A stretch of DNA of 64,000 nt. Origin: Paracoccus bogoriensis. GTDB taxonomy: Bacteria > Pseudomonadota > Alphaproteobacteria > Rhodobacterales > Rhodobacteraceae. Shown here one piece after another: positions 9,006 to 18,885 of the stretch; within the stretch, counting starts at the first letter, position 1, and the number at the start of each line of letters is the position of its first letter. The position numbers and the translations under genes are program-made. The stretch covers positions 19,355 through 83,354 of the forward strand of contig NZ_JAHYSR010000013.1 of NCBI RefSeq assembly GCF_019431455.1, read 5' to 3'. Under the pieces are notes generated by a model. It made no database searches. It was not told where the DNA came from and saw only the letters and a program-made list of their open reading frames with translations.

Positions 9006-10610
9006 ATGAAGTTGAGATCCGCCGCCCTGACGACTTCGGATGCCTATCGCGCCAACCGCGCGGCCCATCTGGAAATGCTTGCCGCAATCCGCGAGGCCGC
9101 CGAGGCGGCCGCCGCCGGAGGCGGCACGCGGGCGCTGGAGCGTCATGTCAGCCGCGGCAAGATGCCCCCGCGCGAGCGGGTCGCCAATCTGCTGGACCCA
9201 GGCAGCCCGTTTCTGGAAATCGGCGCCACGGCGGCGCATGGCATGTATGACGGCGCGGCCCCCTGTGCAGGCATCATTGCAGGCGTGGGGCGCATCCACG
9301 GGCAAGATGTCATGGTCGTGGCCAATGACGCGACCGTCAAGGGCGGCACCTATTACCCGATGACGGTGAAAAAGCACCTTCGTGCGCAGGAAATCGCCGA
9401 GGAATGCCATCTGCCCTGCCTCTATCTGGTCGATAGCGGCGGCGCGAACCTGCCCAATCAGGACGAGGTCTTTCCCGACCGCGACCATTTCGGTCGCATC
9501 TTCTACAATCAGGCCCGGATGAGCGCCAAGGGCATTCCCCAGATTGCGGTGGTGATGGGCTCGTGCACTGCGGGGGGCGCCTATGTGCCCGCCATGTCGG
9601 ATGTCACGATCATCGTGAAGGGGCAGGGGACGATCTTTCTGGCCGGTCCACCCCTGGTCAAGGCCGCGACGGGCGAGGTCGTGACGGCCGAGGAGCTGGG
9701 CGGCGGCGATGTTCATACCCGCCTGTCCGGCGTGGCCGATTATCTGGCCGAAGACGATTCTCACGCGCTGGCCATGGCGCGCCGCGCGGTCAGCCATCTG
9801 AACCGCCGCCGCCCCGAGACAGTGCTGTGGCAATCGCCCGAGGCGCCTGCCTACGACCCCGACGAGATCCTGGGCGTCGTGCCCGCCGATCTGCGCACGC
9901 CTTACGATATCCGCGAGGTGATCGCGCGGGTCGTGGACGGCTCGCGGCTGGACGAGTTCAAGGCGCGCTTCGGCGAGACGCTTGTGACGGGTTTTGCCCA
10001 TGTCGAGGGCTGCCCCGTCGGCATCATCGCCAATAACGGCGTGTTGTTCTCCGAGGCCGCGCAGAAGGGTGCGCATTTCATCGAGCTGTGCAGTCAGCGC
10101 GGCATTCCGCTGGTCTTCCTGCAGAACATCACCGGCTTCATGGTCGGCCGCAAATACGAGAACGAGGGGATCGCCCGCCATGGCGCCAAGATGGTGACGG
10201 CCGTGGCCACGACCTCGGTGCCCAAGATCACGATGCTGGTGGGCGGCAGTTTCGGCGCGGGCAATTATGGCATGGCAGGGCGGGCCTATGGGCCGCGCTT
10301 CCTGTGGACCTGGCCCAACAGCCGCATCAGCGTGATGGGCGGCGAACAGGCGGCTGGCGTTCTGGCCACGGTGCGCCGCGAGGCGATCGAGCGCGCGGGC
10401 GGTTCCTGGTCGCCCGAGGAGGAGGCCGCGTTCAAGCGCCCGACGATCGAGATGTTCGAGCGGCAGAGCCATCCGCTCTATGCCTCGGCGCGGCTATGGG
10501 ACGACGGAATTGTGGACCCGCGCAAGACGCGCGAGATTCTGGCGCTGTCGCTGCGCGCCAGCCTGAATGCGCCGGTCGAGCCGACGCGCTTCGGCCTCTT
10601 CCGTATGTAA
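9006..10610 (+). CDS. mccB: Methylcrotonoyl-CoA carboxylase beta (carboxyltransferase) subunit
   Basis: A 534-residue carboxyltransferase that moves CO2 from carboxybiotin to 3-methylcrotonyl-CoA. Both crotonase-like halves are present. The N-terminal half has [39 protein letters not shown] and [17 protein letters not shown]. The C-terminal half has [40 protein letters not shown] and [16 protein letters not shown]. These blocks separate MCC beta from propionyl- and acetyl-CoA carboxylases, as does its pairing with a fused biotin carboxylase/biotin carrier protein 53 bp downstream. The start ATG 9006 follows AAGG at about 8995. Also called liuB. Confidence 0.95.
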   Translation: MKLRSAALTTSDAYRANRAAHLEMLAAIREAAEAAAAGGGTRALERHVSRGKMPPRERVANLLDPGSPFLEIGATAAHGMYDGAAPCAGIIAGVGRIHGQDVMVVANDATVKGGTYYPMTVKKHLRAQEIAEECHLPCLYLVDSGGANLPNQDEVFPDRDHFGRIFYNQARMSAKGIPQIAVVMGSCTAGGAYVPAMSDVTIIVKGQGTIFLAGPPLVKAATGEVVTAEELGGGDVHTRLSGVADYLAEDDSHALAMARRAVSHLNRRRPETVLWQSPEAPAYDPDEILGVVPADLRTPYDIREVIARVVDGSRLDEFKARFGETLVTGFAHVEGCPVGIIANNGVLFSEAAQKGAHFIELCSQRGIPLVFLQNITGFMVGRKYENEGIARHGAKMVTAVATTSVPKITMLVGGSFGAGNYGMAGRAYGPRFLWTWPNSRISVMGGEQAAGVLATVRREAIERAGGSWSPEEEAAFKRPTIEMFERQSHPLYASARLWDDGIVDPRKTREILALSLRASLNAPVEPTRFGLFRM

Positions 10611-10663
10611 GGGGGGATGCGTCGCATGGGTATTTGGGCAACGGAGAAGGGGAGGGCGCGGCC

Positions 10664-12589
10664 GTGTTCGACAAGATCCTGATCGCCAATCGCGGCGAGA
10701 TCGCCTGCCGCGTGATGAATACCTGCCGCAGACTGGGCGTGGCGACGGTTGCGGTATTTTCGGATGCCGACCGCGAGGCGCGGCATGTGTTCATGGCTGA
10801 CGAGGCTGTCGGGCTGGGGGGCGCAGCGCCCGCCGAGAGCTATCTGCGCGGCGATGCGATCATCTCGGCGGCCAAGGCGACCGGCGCGCAGGCGATCCAT
10901 CCGGGTTACGGCTTTCTGTCCGAAAACCCGGATTTCGTCGAAGCGGTCGAGGCGGCCGGTCTGGTCTTCATCGGCCCTTCGGCCAGGGCGATCCGGGCGA
11001 TGGGGTTGAAGGATGCCGCCAAGGCGCTGATGGAAAGGGCGGGTGTGCCGGTCGTGCCGGGTTATCACGGCGCGGATCAATCCCCTGATCGGCTGGCCGG
11101 CGAGGCTGAGCGGATCGGCTATCCGGTGCTGATCAAGGCCGTGGCCGGAGGCGGGGGCAAGGGGATGCGTCTGGTCGAGAATCCGCAACGGTTTCTCCAG
11201 GCGCTGGAAAGCGCGCGGTCCGAAGCCCAGGGTGCCTTCGGCAATCCTGACGTGCTGGTCGAGAAATACGTCGTGCAGCCCCGTCACATCGAGGTTCAGG
11301 TCTTTGGCGATGGCAGGCACGCGGTGCATCTGTTCGAGCGCGATTGTTCCTTGCAGCGTCGCCATCAGAAGGTGATCGAAGAGGCGCCCGCCCCCGGCAT
11401 GACCGCCGAGATGCGTTCGGCCATGGGTGAGGCCGCCGTGCGCGCGGCCGAGGCCATCGGCTATTCCGGTGCAGGCACGGTCGAGTTCATCGTCGATGGC
11501 AGTCGGGGACTGCGCCCTGACGGGTTCTGGTTCATGGAGATGAATACCCGCCTTCAGGTCGAACATCCGGTGACCGAGGCGATCACCGGGGTCGATCTTG
11601 TCGAATGGCAGTTGCGTGTCGCCTCGGGCGAGAGTCTGCCCGCGCGGCAGGAGGACATCACCATCACCGGCCATGCCTTCGAGGCGCGGCTTTACGCCGA
11701 GGATGTGCCTGCCGGCTTCCTGCCCGCGACCGGGACGCTGGCGCATCTGGACTTTCCCGATGGCGCGCGGATCGAAACCGGCGTGCGCGCGGGCGACCGG
11801 ATCAGCCCATGGTATGATCCGATGATCGCCAAGGTGATCGTTCACGGCCCGACCCGCGCCATTGCGCTGCGTTCGCTGGAGCGGGCGCTGCGGCGGACCG
11901 AGGTGGCAGGGTCGGTGACGAACCTGGATTTCCTGGTCGCCCTGACGCGGCATGAAGGTTTTGGACGGGGTGAGGTCGATACCGGGCTGATCGCGCGCGA
12001 TCTTCAGGCATTGCTGACCGCCTCTGCACCGGACGGGGCGGCGGTCGCTCTGGGTGTGATCGGGCTTGCGGGACTGCACGACCCCAGGCTGCGCGGCGGC
12101 ATCACCCTGTGGCAGCCCTTGCGGCGGACCATCGCCTGGCAGGGCGGAAGCGCCGTGCTTGAGGTGCTTGGCCCGGGTGAGGCCCGCGTGACGCTGGAGA
12201 CCGGTCCGCACGAGGTCCGCTGGCAGGGCGGGCGCTGGTGGGTCGATGGCCGCCCATATCCCGCGCGCATCGTGGAGCATGACGCAGGGGTGAGCGTCTT
12301 CGGCGCTGCGACCCTGCACCTTGTGTCCCAGGATCCGCTGGAACGGGCCGGGTCTGATGCCGGTGGCGAGGCGTTGACCCGGGCGCCGATGCCCGGCCTT
12401 CTGCGCGCCGTCGATGTGGTCGCGGGTCAGTCCGTGCAGGCGGGCGACCGTCTGGCCGTGCTGGAGGCGATGAAGATGGAACACAGCCTGACCGCCAGCC
12501 GTGACGGAGTCGTGGCCGAGGTTCTGGCCAGCCCCGGCGATCAGGTCGAGGCTGGTGCCCCCCTGATCCGGCTGGAGGACGTCGCATGA
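10664..12589 (+). CDS. mccA: Methylcrotonoyl-CoA carboxylase alpha (biotin carboxylase/carrier) subunit
   Basis: A 641-residue biotin-dependent carboxylase subunit. Domains in order are the biotin carboxylase N-domain (FDKILIANRGEIACRVM), ATP-grasp (VAGGGGKGMRLV, EKYVVQPRHIEVQVFGD, MNTRLQVEHPVTEAITG), a BC C-domain, a linker, and a C-terminal biotinyl domain with Lys604 in LEAMKMEHSL as the biotinylation site. The frame is open far upstream, but a GTG at 10664 preceded by GGAGAAGGGGAGGG (10643-10656) begins exactly at the conserved N-terminus, so a GTG start is chosen. It overlaps the GST-like gene by 4 bp (ATGA). With MccB it forms the alpha6beta6 holoenzyme in the cytoplasm. Confidence 0.94.
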   Translation: MFDKILIANRGEIACRVMNTCRRLGVATVAVFSDADREARHVFMADEAVGLGGAAPAESYLRGDAIISAAKATGAQAIHPGYGFLSENPDFVEAVEAAGLVFIGPSARAIRAMGLKDAAKALMERAGVPVVPGYHGADQSPDRLAGEAERIGYPVLIKAVAGGGGKGMRLVENPQRFLQALESARSEAQGAFGNPDVLVEKYVVQPRHIEVQVFGDGRHAVHLFERDCSLQRRHQKVIEEAPAPGMTAEMRSAMGEAAVRAAEAIGYSGAGTVEFIVDGSRGLRPDGFWFMEMNTRLQVEHPVTEAITGVDLVEWQLRVASGESLPARQEDITITGHAFEARLYAEDVPAGFLPATGTLAHLDFPDGARIETGVRAGDRISPWYDPMIAKVIVHGPTRAIALRSLERALRRTEVAGSVTNLDFLVALTRHEGFGRGEVDTGLIARDLQALLTASAPDGAAVALGVIGLAGLHDPRLRGGITLWQPLRRTIAWQGGSAVLEVLGPGEARVTLETGPHEVRWQGGRWWVDGRPYPARIVEHDAGVSVFGAATLHLVSQDPLERAGSDAGGEALTRAPMPGLLRAVDVVAGQSVQAGDRLAVLEAMKMEHSLTASRDGVVAEVLASPGDQVEAGAPLIRLEDVA

Positions 12590-13233
12590 TCCGCCTGCAT
12601 CACATTCCCGGCTCGCGCTCCATGCGGGTGCTGTGGCTGCTCGAGGAACTGGGCCTGCGCTATGAATTGCGGCTTTGGTCGTTGACCGATGGCGGGATGC
12701 GTAGCGCGGAATTTCTGGCGATATCGCCCGCAGGCCGCGTTCCGGCGCTGGAGATCGACGGAAGGGCGATCTTCGAGTCGGGTGCCATTGTCGAATATCT
12801 GACCGAACGCGAAGGGCGGCTGGCCCCGCGCCCCGGTGCGCCCGACCGGGCGGATTTCCTGGAATGGGTGCATTTCGCCGAAACCCAGGCCAATATCATC
12901 CAGGCGTTGAACATCCACCACGTCTTTCTGCGCCCTGAGAGCGCACGCTCGATCCCGCTGATGAAGCTGGACACGAAGCGGCTGGCGGTGACGGCGCGGG
13001 CGCTGGAGGCCCATCTGAGCGGGCGCGAGACGTTGCTGGATAGGTTCAGCGCCGCCGATTGCATGTTGGGCTTCAACATCGACGCGGTTTTCCGCTTCCT
13101 GCCGCGGGCGGATTACCCGGCGCTGGACGCCTATGGCCGGCGGATGATGTCCCGGCCCGCCTATCGCCGCGCCGAAGAGGCGGGCGGCGGCAGCCTGTTC
13201 GCGCGCGATTTCTACGCGGTGCCCGATGCCTGA
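12586..13233 (+). CDS. Glutathione S-transferase family protein
   Basis: A 215-residue protein with an N-terminal thioredoxin-like GST domain (IRLHHIPGSRSMRVLWLLEE, SPAGRVPALEIDG, and FESGAIVEYLTE as the gamma-glutamyl-binding block) and a C-terminal helical domain (LLDRFSAADCMLGFNID). Ser10 or Ser12 in the first loop is the candidate catalytic residue. The role is unknown. Sandwiched by a 4-bp overlap with mccA and an 8-bp overlap with the HMG-CoA lyase gene, it must be translated with the leucine pathway. It may scavenge reactive enoyl-CoA or aldehyde products, but this is a guess from context. Confidence 0.88.
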   Translation: MIRLHHIPGSRSMRVLWLLEELGLRYELRLWSLTDGGMRSAEFLAISPAGRVPALEIDGRAIFESGAIVEYLTEREGRLAPRPGAPDRADFLEWVHFAETQANIIQALNIHHVFLRPESARSIPLMKLDTKRLAVTARALEAHLSGRETLLDRFSAADCMLGFNIDAVFRFLPRADYPALDAYGRRMMSRPAYRRAEEAGGGSLFARDFYAVPDA

Positions 13234-14080
13234 GACCGTCGAGATTTTCGAGATGGGCCCGCGCGACGGGCTGCAGAACGAAAAGCGCCTCATCCCGGCG
13301 GCCGAGAAGATCGCGCTGGTGGATCTGCTGTCTCAGGCCGGCTTTCGCCGGATCGAGGTGACGAGCTTTGTTCCCGCCAGTTGGGTGCCGCAGATGGCGG
13401 ATGCGACCCAGGTGATGGCGGGGATCACCCGCCGCCCAGGCATCCGCTATGCCGCGCTGACGCCGAACCTGCGTGGCTATCAGGCGGCGCGGGCGGCGGG
13501 CGCAGATGAAGTGGCGATCTTCGCCAGCGCCTCGGAAGGGTTCAGCCGCGCCAATCTGAACGCGACCATCGCCGAAAGCCTGGCGCGCTTTGCCCCTGTG
13601 ACCGAGGCGGCGCGCGCCGATGGCATCCCTGTTCGCGGCTATGTCAGCGTGGTCACGGATTGCCCCTTTGATGGGCCGACCCCGCCCGGGACCGTGGCCC
13701 GCGTCGCCGCCGCGCTCAGAGACATGGGCTGCTACGAGATCAGCCTTGGCGACACGATCGGGCAGGGCCGCCCCGAGACGATCGACGCGATGCTGGCTGC
13801 CGTGCTGAACGAAATCCCCCCCGACCGGCTGGCCGGCCATTACCATGACACGGCGGGCCGGGCGCTGGAGAATATCGACGCAAGCCTTGCACGCGGCTTG
13901 CGGGTCTTTGACGCTGCCGTGGGTGGCCTGGGCGGCTGCCCCTATGCGCCGGGTGCCGCAGGCAATGTCGCAACCGAGGCCGTGGCGGCCCATCTGGAGG
14001 CGCGCGGCTTCCGAACCGGCCTGGACATGGCGCGGCTGCGCCAGGCGGCCGACATGGCCCGCGGGTTGAGAAAGGAATGA
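13226..14080 (+). CDS. mvaB: Hydroxymethylglutaryl-CoA lyase
   Basis: A 284-residue TIM-barrel lyase that cleaves 3-hydroxy-3-methylglutaryl-CoA to acetoacetate and acetyl-CoA, the last step of the leucine branch. Visible marks are EMGPRDGLQNEKR (substrate and metal binding), EVTSFVPASWVPQMAD, SLGDTIGQG, the metal-binding GHYHDTAGRALENI, and the active-site loop GGLGGCPYAPGAAGN carrying the catalytic cysteine. It overlaps the GST-like gene by 8 bp and the next gene follows closely. Also named liuE in pseudomonads. Confidence 0.95.
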   Translation: MPETVEIFEMGPRDGLQNEKRLIPAAEKIALVDLLSQAGFRRIEVTSFVPASWVPQMADATQVMAGITRRPGIRYAALTPNLRGYQAARAAGADEVAIFASASEGFSRANLNATIAESLARFAPVTEAARADGIPVRGYVSVVTDCPFDGPTPPGTVARVAAALRDMGCYEISLGDTIGQGRPETIDAMLAAVLNEIPPDRLAGHYHDTAGRALENIDASLARGLRVFDAAVGGLGGCPYAPGAAGNVATEAVAAHLEARGFRTGLDMARLRQAADMARGLRKE

Positions 14081-14082
14081 CG

Positions 14083-14868
14083 ATGCAGACCATCCGCATC
14101 ACGCGGGACGCGCGCGGCGTTGCAACCCTGACATTGGCGCGGCCCGACAAGCATAACGCCCTGTCACGCCAGATGATGGACGAGCTGACCGAGGCCGCGG
14201 CCATGCTTGGCACCGATCCGGGCGTGCGCGTCGTGGTCCTGGCAGCCGAGGGCGCCAGCTTCTGCGCGGGTGGCGATCTGGACTGGATGCGCCAGCAGAT
14301 TCAGGCCGATGCCGAGACCCGGCGCGAGGGCGCCCGCGCGCTGGCCGGGATGCTGTCGGCGCTGAACCTGCTGCCCAAGCCGCTGATCGCGCGGGTTCAT
14401 GGCAATGCCTTTGGGGGTGGCGTCGGCATGATGGCGGTCAGCGACATCGTGATCGCTGCCGATGCCGCCCGGTTTGGCCTGACCGAGGTGCGGTTGGGCC
14501 TGATCCCGGCCACCATCGGCCCTTATGTGCTGGCCAGAATGGGCGAACCGGCAGCACGGCGGGTCTTTTTCTCGGCCCGCCTTTTCGGTGCGGCCGAAGC
14601 GCAATCGCTGAACCTGGTCTCGCGGGTCGTGCCCGCCGACGCCCTTGATGCCACCATTAAGGCCGAGGCCCAGCCCTTCCTGCAGGCCGCGCCCGGTGCC
14701 ATCGCGGCAGCCAAGGCGCAATGCCGTGCCCTTGGCCCCCGGATCGACGCCGAGGTGATCGAGGACAGTATCGAACGGCTCGTCGCGGTCTGGCAGGGCG
14801 GCGAGGCCCCCGAAGGCATTGCGGCCTTTTTCGAGCGCCGCAAGCCGTCATGGCAATCCGACGGCTGA
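14083..14868 (+). CDS. Enoyl-CoA hydratase family protein, probable methylglutaconyl-CoA hydratase
   Basis: A 261-residue crotonase-fold enzyme. The oxyanion-hole blocks are GASFCAGGDLDWMR and HGNAFGGGVGMMAVSDIVIA, and the catalytic loop region is LTEVRLGLIPATIGPYV. Next to MCC and HMG-CoA lyase it almost certainly hydrates 3-methylglutaconyl-CoA to HMG-CoA (LiuC role); this is inferred from the operon because crotonases are hard to tell apart. An ATG at 14077 overlaps the lyase stop, but AAAGGA at 14071-14076 is spaced correctly only for ATG 14083. It is the last gene of the operon, followed by a strong hairpin. Confidence 0.9.
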   Translation: MQTIRITRDARGVATLTLARPDKHNALSRQMMDELTEAAAMLGTDPGVRVVVLAAEGASFCAGGDLDWMRQQIQADAETRREGARALAGMLSALNLLPKPLIARVHGNAFGGGVGMMAVSDIVIAADAARFGLTEVRLGLIPATIGPYVLARMGEPAARRVFFSARLFGAAEAQSLNLVSRVVPADALDATIKAEAQPFLQAAPGAIAAAKAQCRALGPRIDAEVIEDSIERLVAVWQGGEAPEGIAAFFERRKPSWQSDG

Positions 14869-14914
14869 TCCGGTCCTTGCCAGAAGACCCGCAGCCCCGC
14901 CCCGGCCCAAGATC

Positions 14915-14947
14915 CAAGGCCCGCCGCCCTGACAGCGGCGGGCCTTG
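14915..14947. terminator. Bidirectional hairpin terminator between the liu operon and glyA
   Basis: A perfect 12-bp stem (CAAGGCCCGCCG at 14915-14926 with CGGCGGGCCTTG at 14936-14947) and a 9-base loop lie between two convergent transcription units. The T-rich tail is short (TGCTTT on the plus strand), so efficiency is uncertain. Confidence 0.75.
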
Positions 14948-14975
14948 TGCTTTCACCCCGGCAGGGCCGCGCCTG

Positions 14976-16271
14976 TCACATGCCCTGATAAAGAGGGAAC
15001 CGGTCGCAGAGGGCCTTGACTTCGGCGCGGACCTTGGCTTCGACCTCGCCATTGCCGTCCTCGCCATGGGCGGCAAGGCCGTCCACGACTTCGACGATCC
15101 AGCGGGCGATCTGGCGGAACTCGGCCTCGGCAAAGCCGCGCGTGGTGCCGGCGGGGGCGCCCAGGCGGATACCCGAGGTGACAAAGGGCTTCTCGGGATC
15201 GAAGGGCACGCCGTTCTTGTTGCAGGTGATGTGCGCGCGGCCAAGCGCGGCCTCTGTGGCCTTGCCGGTCACACCCTTGGGACGCAGGTCCGCAAGGCAC
15301 AGATGGTTGTCAGTGCCGCCCGACACGATGTCGATACCGCCCTTCATCAATTCATCCGCCATGGCACGGGCATTCTTGACGACCTGGGCGGCATAGGTCT
15401 TGAATTCCGGGCGCAGCGCCTCGCCGAAGGCCACGGCCTTGGCGGCGATCACATGCATCAAGGGGCCGCCCTGCAGACCCGGAAAGACGGCGCTGTTCAC
15501 CTTCTTGGCGATCTCGGCATCGTTGGTCAGGATCAGACCGCCGCGCGGGCCACGCAGGGACTTGTGCGTGGTCGAGGTCACGACATGGGCATGGGGAATG
15601 GGCGAGGGATGCGCGCCGCCCGCGACCAGACCCGCGATATGGGCCATGTCCACCATCAGCCAGGCGCCCACCTCATCCGCGATCTTGCGGAAGGCGGCCC
15701 AGTCCCAGGTGCGGCTATAGGCAGTGCCGCCCGCGATGATCAGCTTGGGCCTGTGCTGGCGGGCGCTTTCGGCGATCGCCTCCATGTCAAGCATGTGGTC
15801 CTGCTGGCGCACGCCGTAGCTGACCACGTTGAACCATTTGCCTGACATGTTCACCGGTGATCCGTGGGTCAGGTGGCCACCCGAATTCAGGTCCAGCCCC
15901 ATGAAGGTGTCGCCCGGTTGCAGCAGCGCCAGAAACACCGCCTGATTCATCTGGCTGCCGCTGTTGGGCTGGACGTTGGCATATTCGCAGCCGAACAGCT
16001 CCTTGGCGCGCTCGATGGCCAGGGTCTCGACGACATCCACGAACTGACAGCCGCCATAATAGCGCTTGCCCGGATAGCCTTCGGCATATTTGTTGGTCAG
16101 GACCGAGCCTTGCGCCTCCATCACGGCGCGGCTGACGATGTTTTCCGAGGCGATAAGCTCGATCTCGTCGCGCTGGCGGCCCAGTTCCTGGGTGACGGCC
16201 TTGGCAATTTCGGGATCACGGCTGGCCAGGGTTTCGGTAAAGAAACCGTTGTCGCGGGTGGGGGCGTTCAT
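14976..16271 (-). CDS. glyA: Serine hydroxymethyltransferase
   Basis: A 431-residue PLP enzyme converting serine and tetrahydrofolate to glycine and methylene-THF. Its length is typical. Marks are [53 protein letters not shown], and the PLP-binding lysine in [16 protein letters not shown]. The frame stays open well upstream, but the family N-terminus ([19 protein letters not shown]) sets the start at 16271. A purine-rich AAAGGACGCGAGAG precedes it. It is divergent from nadK with 186 bp between; that gap holds a small GGGG-TAAAAG-CCCC hairpin on the glyA side but no recognised riboswitch. Confidence 0.96.
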   Translation of the reverse strand: MNAPTRDNGFFTETLASRDPEIAKAVTQELGRQRDEIELIASENIVSRAVMEAQGSVLTNKYAEGYPGKRYYGGCQFVDVVETLAIERAKELFGCEYANVQPNSGSQMNQAVFLALLQPGDTFMGLDLNSGGHLTHGSPVNMSGKWFNVVSYGVRQQDHMLDMEAIAESARQHRPKLIIAGGTAYSRTWDWAAFRKIADEVGAWLMVDMAHIAGLVAGGAHPSPIPHAHVVTSTTHKSLRGPRGGLILTNDAEIAKKVNSAVFPGLQGGPLMHVIAAKAVAFGEALRPEFKTYAAQVVKNARAMADELMKGGIDIVSGGTDNHLCLADLRPKGVTGKATEAALGRAHITCNKNGVPFDPEKPFVTSGIRLGAPAGTTRGFAEAEFRQIARWIVEVVDGLAAHGEDGNGEVEAKVRAEVKALCDRFPLYQGM

Positions 16272-16457
16272 GTCTCTCGCGTCCTTTATGGCTCGGGCGG
16301 CTGCGGATTGGGGGCTTTTACCCCATGGCGGTCCCTGCGGAAAGTGACAAAACGACCCGATGCGCCACAGGGACGACGCCTTTGCCCGCTGCTGCCCAGG
16401 GGCTTGCCTTCCGGGGGGCGGACAGGGATGCTGCCCGTCGTCATCAGGGGGAACGGC

Positions 16458-17219
16458 ATGACGCCTGCGATCCATTTCACCGCCAGCCATGCCGCCTCGG
16501 CGCAAGAGGCCTGGGCCGCGCTGACCGCGCGTTACGGTCAGGCCAGGCTGGATCAGGCCGAACTGGTGGTCGCCCTGGGCGGTGACGGCTTCATGCTGCA
16601 AACGCTTCACGCGACGCAGGGGCTGGGCCTGCCGGTCTATGGCATGAATCGCGGCACGGTGGGTTTCCTGATGAACGCCTATGCAGAAACCGGTCTGCCC
16701 GAACGGCTGGCCCAGGCCGAAGAAACGGTGATCAACCCGCTGCGGATGCGGGCCGATTGCACCGATGGCACCCGTCACGAGGCCCTTGCCATCAACGAGG
16801 TCAGCCTGCTGCGGCAGGGTCCGCAGGCCGCCAAGCTGCGCATCCATGTGGACGGCCGCCTGCGGATGGAGGAGCTGGTCTGCGACGGAGCCCTGGTGGC
16901 CACCCCTGCCGGCTCCACGGCCTACAATTACTCGGCTCATGGTCCGATCCTGCCCATCAACGCCGAAGTTCTGGCCCTGACCGCCATCGCGCCCTTTCGG
17001 CCTCGGCGCTGGCGGGGCGCATTGTTGCCCAAGGCCGCGCAGGTCGAGGTCGAGGTGATCCACCCCGAACGCCGCCCGGTCATGGCCGATGCCGACAGCC
17101 GATCCTTCCGCGACGTGGTTCGCGTGCGGATCGGATCGGCGACCGAGATCCGCCATCGCCTGCTGTTCGATCCCGGCCACGGGCTGGACGAGCGCCTGCT
17201 GCGCGAACAATTCGTCTGA
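16458..17219 (+). CDS. nadK: NAD kinase
   Basis: A 253-residue cytoplasmic kinase making NADP from NAD and ATP. The diagnostic GGDG motif is in [16 protein letters not shown], followed by [44 protein letters not shown] and the C-terminal [10 protein letters not shown] region. It is short at the N-terminus, as usual for alphaproteobacterial NadK. CAGGGGGA at 16446-16452 supports ATG 16458 rather than the longer open frame. It converges on the Bax-inhibitor gene across a shared terminator. Confidence 0.95.
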   Translation: MTPAIHFTASHAASAQEAWAALTARYGQARLDQAELVVALGGDGFMLQTLHATQGLGLPVYGMNRGTVGFLMNAYAETGLPERLAQAEETVINPLRMRADCTDGTRHEALAINEVSLLRQGPQAAKLRIHVDGRLRMEELVCDGALVATPAGSTAYNYSAHGPILPINAEVLALTAIAPFRPRRWRGALLPKAAQVEVEVIHPERRPVMADADSRSFRDVVRVRIGSATEIRHRLLFDPGHGLDERLLREQFV

Positions 17220-17248
17220 CAGGATCCGGATGCCTGCGACCGGGCATG

Positions 17249-17278
17249 AAAAAACCCCGCCGAATGAACCGGCGGGGT
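17249..17278. terminator. Convergent terminator of nadK and the Bax-inhibitor gene
   Basis: Stem ACCCCGCCG (17254-17262) pairs with CGGCGGGGT (17270-17278) around a 7-base loop. On the minus strand it is followed by six Ts (bases 17254-17249), a classic intrinsic terminator for the minus-strand gene; the plus-strand tail is weaker. Confidence 0.85.
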
Positions 17279-17303
17279 CTGTTCTGTCAGGCTGGCCGGG
17301 CGG

Positions 17304-18056
17304 TCAATCGCGCTGGCCCATGAATTGCAGCAGGAACATGAACAGGTTCAGGAAGTCCAGATACAGGCGCAGCGCGCCCATGATCGCGGTCTTTCCGATG
17401 AAGTCCTGATCGGCCCCTTGGGCTGCCATTTCCAGATAGGTGTTCTTGATGTTCTGGGTGTCATAAGCGGTCAGACCCGCGAAGATCAGAACGCCCAGAA
17501 CCGAGATCGCGAACTGGATCGCCGGCGAACCCAGGAAGATGTTCACGATGGCGGCCACGATCAGGCCGATCACGCCCATGATCAGGAAGCTGCCCCAGCC
17601 CGAGATGTCCTTTTTCGTCGTGTAGCCCCAAAGCGACAGGCCCGCGAAGGCGATGGCTGTCACAAGAAAGGTCTGCACGATGGAATAGGACGTATAGACC
17701 AGGAAGATCGAGCTGATCGACAGGCCCATCAGCGCGGCAAAGCCGTAAAAGAGCCCGGTCGCAGCCGGGATCGACAGCCGGTTCACCGCGGCACCGAAGG
17801 CAAAGACCACCAGCAGCGGCGCAAAGATGATCACCCAACGCAGCGGCGAAGCGTAGATCGCAGCGCCAAGGGCGGTCAACTGCCCTTCGGGCGAGACGGC
17901 CGCGTTCGCGATGCCGAAGGCTGCGACGGCAGTCACACCCATTCCGACCGCCATCAGCCCATAAACCTTGTTCATGTAGGCCCGCAGCCCTTCGTCGATC
18001 ACAGCCTGACGCTGCCCGACGCCCTGCGCGGTGCGGTAAGTGTTGTATTCTGCCAT
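17304..18056 (-). CDS. Bax inhibitor-1/YccA family membrane protein
   Basis: A 250-residue inner-membrane protein with seven hydrophobic segments. The family pattern is clear: MNKVYGLMAVGMGVTA, IIFAPLLVVFAFG, YGFAALMGLSISSIFLVYT, the short last helices and LTAYDTQNIK, an aspartate-containing motif of the BI-1 pore. Bacterial members (YccA, YbhL, BsYetJ) include a pH-sensitive calcium leak channel and a modulator of FtsH. It starts at ATG 18056 with AGGGAGT just upstream, has its own predicted promoter, and ends at a strong terminator, so it is monocistronic. Confidence 0.93.
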   Translation of the reverse strand: MAEYNTYRTAQGVGQRQAVIDEGLRAYMNKVYGLMAVGMGVTAVAAFGIANAAVSPEGQLTALGAAIYASPLRWVIIFAPLLVVFAFGAAVNRLSIPAATGLFYGFAALMGLSISSIFLVYTSYSIVQTFLVTAIAFAGLSLWGYTTKKDISGWGSFLIMGVIGLIVAAIVNIFLGSPAIQFAISVLGVLIFAGLTAYDTQNIKNTYLEMAAQGADQDFIGKTAIMGALRLYLDFLNLFMFLLQFMGQRD

Positions 18057-18098
18057 CAACGACTCCCTATCAAGACATTGGGGTTTCCCTTGAAATGC

Positions 18099-18127
18099 TA
18101 TATTGTCCGAAATGGTCGGATTTTCAA
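18099..18127 (-). promoter_or_regulatory. Candidate promoter of the Bax-inhibitor gene
   Basis: Read on the minus strand, TTGAAA (18127-18122) and AATATA (18104-18099) are separated by 17 bp, about 43 bp before the start codon. The spacer contains TCCGA-N5-TCGGA, an inverted repeat that could be an operator. Confidence 0.45.
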
Positions 18128-18320
18128 TGCTGCGCGGGCGCGTGGTCCTTGTCGTTCCCGAAAAATTCAACGGCAAGGCCGACCTTCGGGGCGCAGAGCT
18201 GCAAGGTAGTGCCATCCATACCTGTCTTTTTGGTCAGAAAGAGGCGCATTTACCACGATGACACTCGAAAATTGCGCGGGGCTGGATTAGTGCTTCCTCA
18301 GATTGAGTGGGGTGGTTGAA

Positions 18321-18680
18321 ATGAAGCACGGTGTAGATGTTCATGTCGGCAAGCGCATCCGCCACCGCCGATGGATGATCGGAATGACCCAGCAACAGCT
18401 GGCGGACCGGGTCGGGATCAAGTTCCAGCAGATCCAGAAATACGAGACCGGGATGAACCGGGTTTCGGCCTCTCGGCTTTGGGATATTGCGCGCGCCCTG
18501 GACGTTCCCGTCAGTTTCTTCTTCGAAGGATTGCAGGACGGCGCGGCCTCGGATTTCGTCGAAGGCGACATCTTCGCCGACAGGGAGGCGCTGCAACTGG
18601 TGCGTGCCTATTATGCCATGCCCGAGGCGCAGCGCCGCCAGATCTTTGAACTGGCACGGGTTCTGTCCGCCGCCGCCTGA
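18321..18680 (+). CDS. XRE-family helix-turn-helix regulator
   Basis: A 119-residue DNA-binding protein. The Cro/CI-type HTH occupies residues ~10-65 (GKRIRHRRWMIGMTQQQLAD, KFQQIQKYETGMNRVSASRL). The C-terminal ~45 residues form a short helical region (ALQLVRAYYAMPEAQRRQI) seen in a compact regulator group common in Rhodobacteraceae. Targets are unknown. An in-frame TTG at 18303 exists, but ATG 18321 matches the usual family N-terminus. It stands alone between the divergent Bax-inhibitor gene and the phosphatase 205 bp downstream. Confidence 0.9.
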   Translation: MKHGVDVHVGKRIRHRRWMIGMTQQQLADRVGIKFQQIQKYETGMNRVSASRLWDIARALDVPVSFFFEGLQDGAASDFVEGDIFADREALQLVRAYYAMPEAQRRQIFELARVLSAAA

Positions 18681-18885
18681 CGCCCGTGACGCCTGAAGCG
18701 GGCATGAACATTCGTTGAACAGGGTTTGCGCGCCCGCCCGCAAGGTCCGGCGTGACAGCCACGTGACCACTGTCGATGACGGCTGGCCCCCTGCAGCGCG
18801 CCGCGTTAAATCTGTTGCGCCGGGAACGCGCCCCTGGGGCATGTCCGCGCATCAGGCCATGGCAACAGAGCAGGGGTCGCATATC

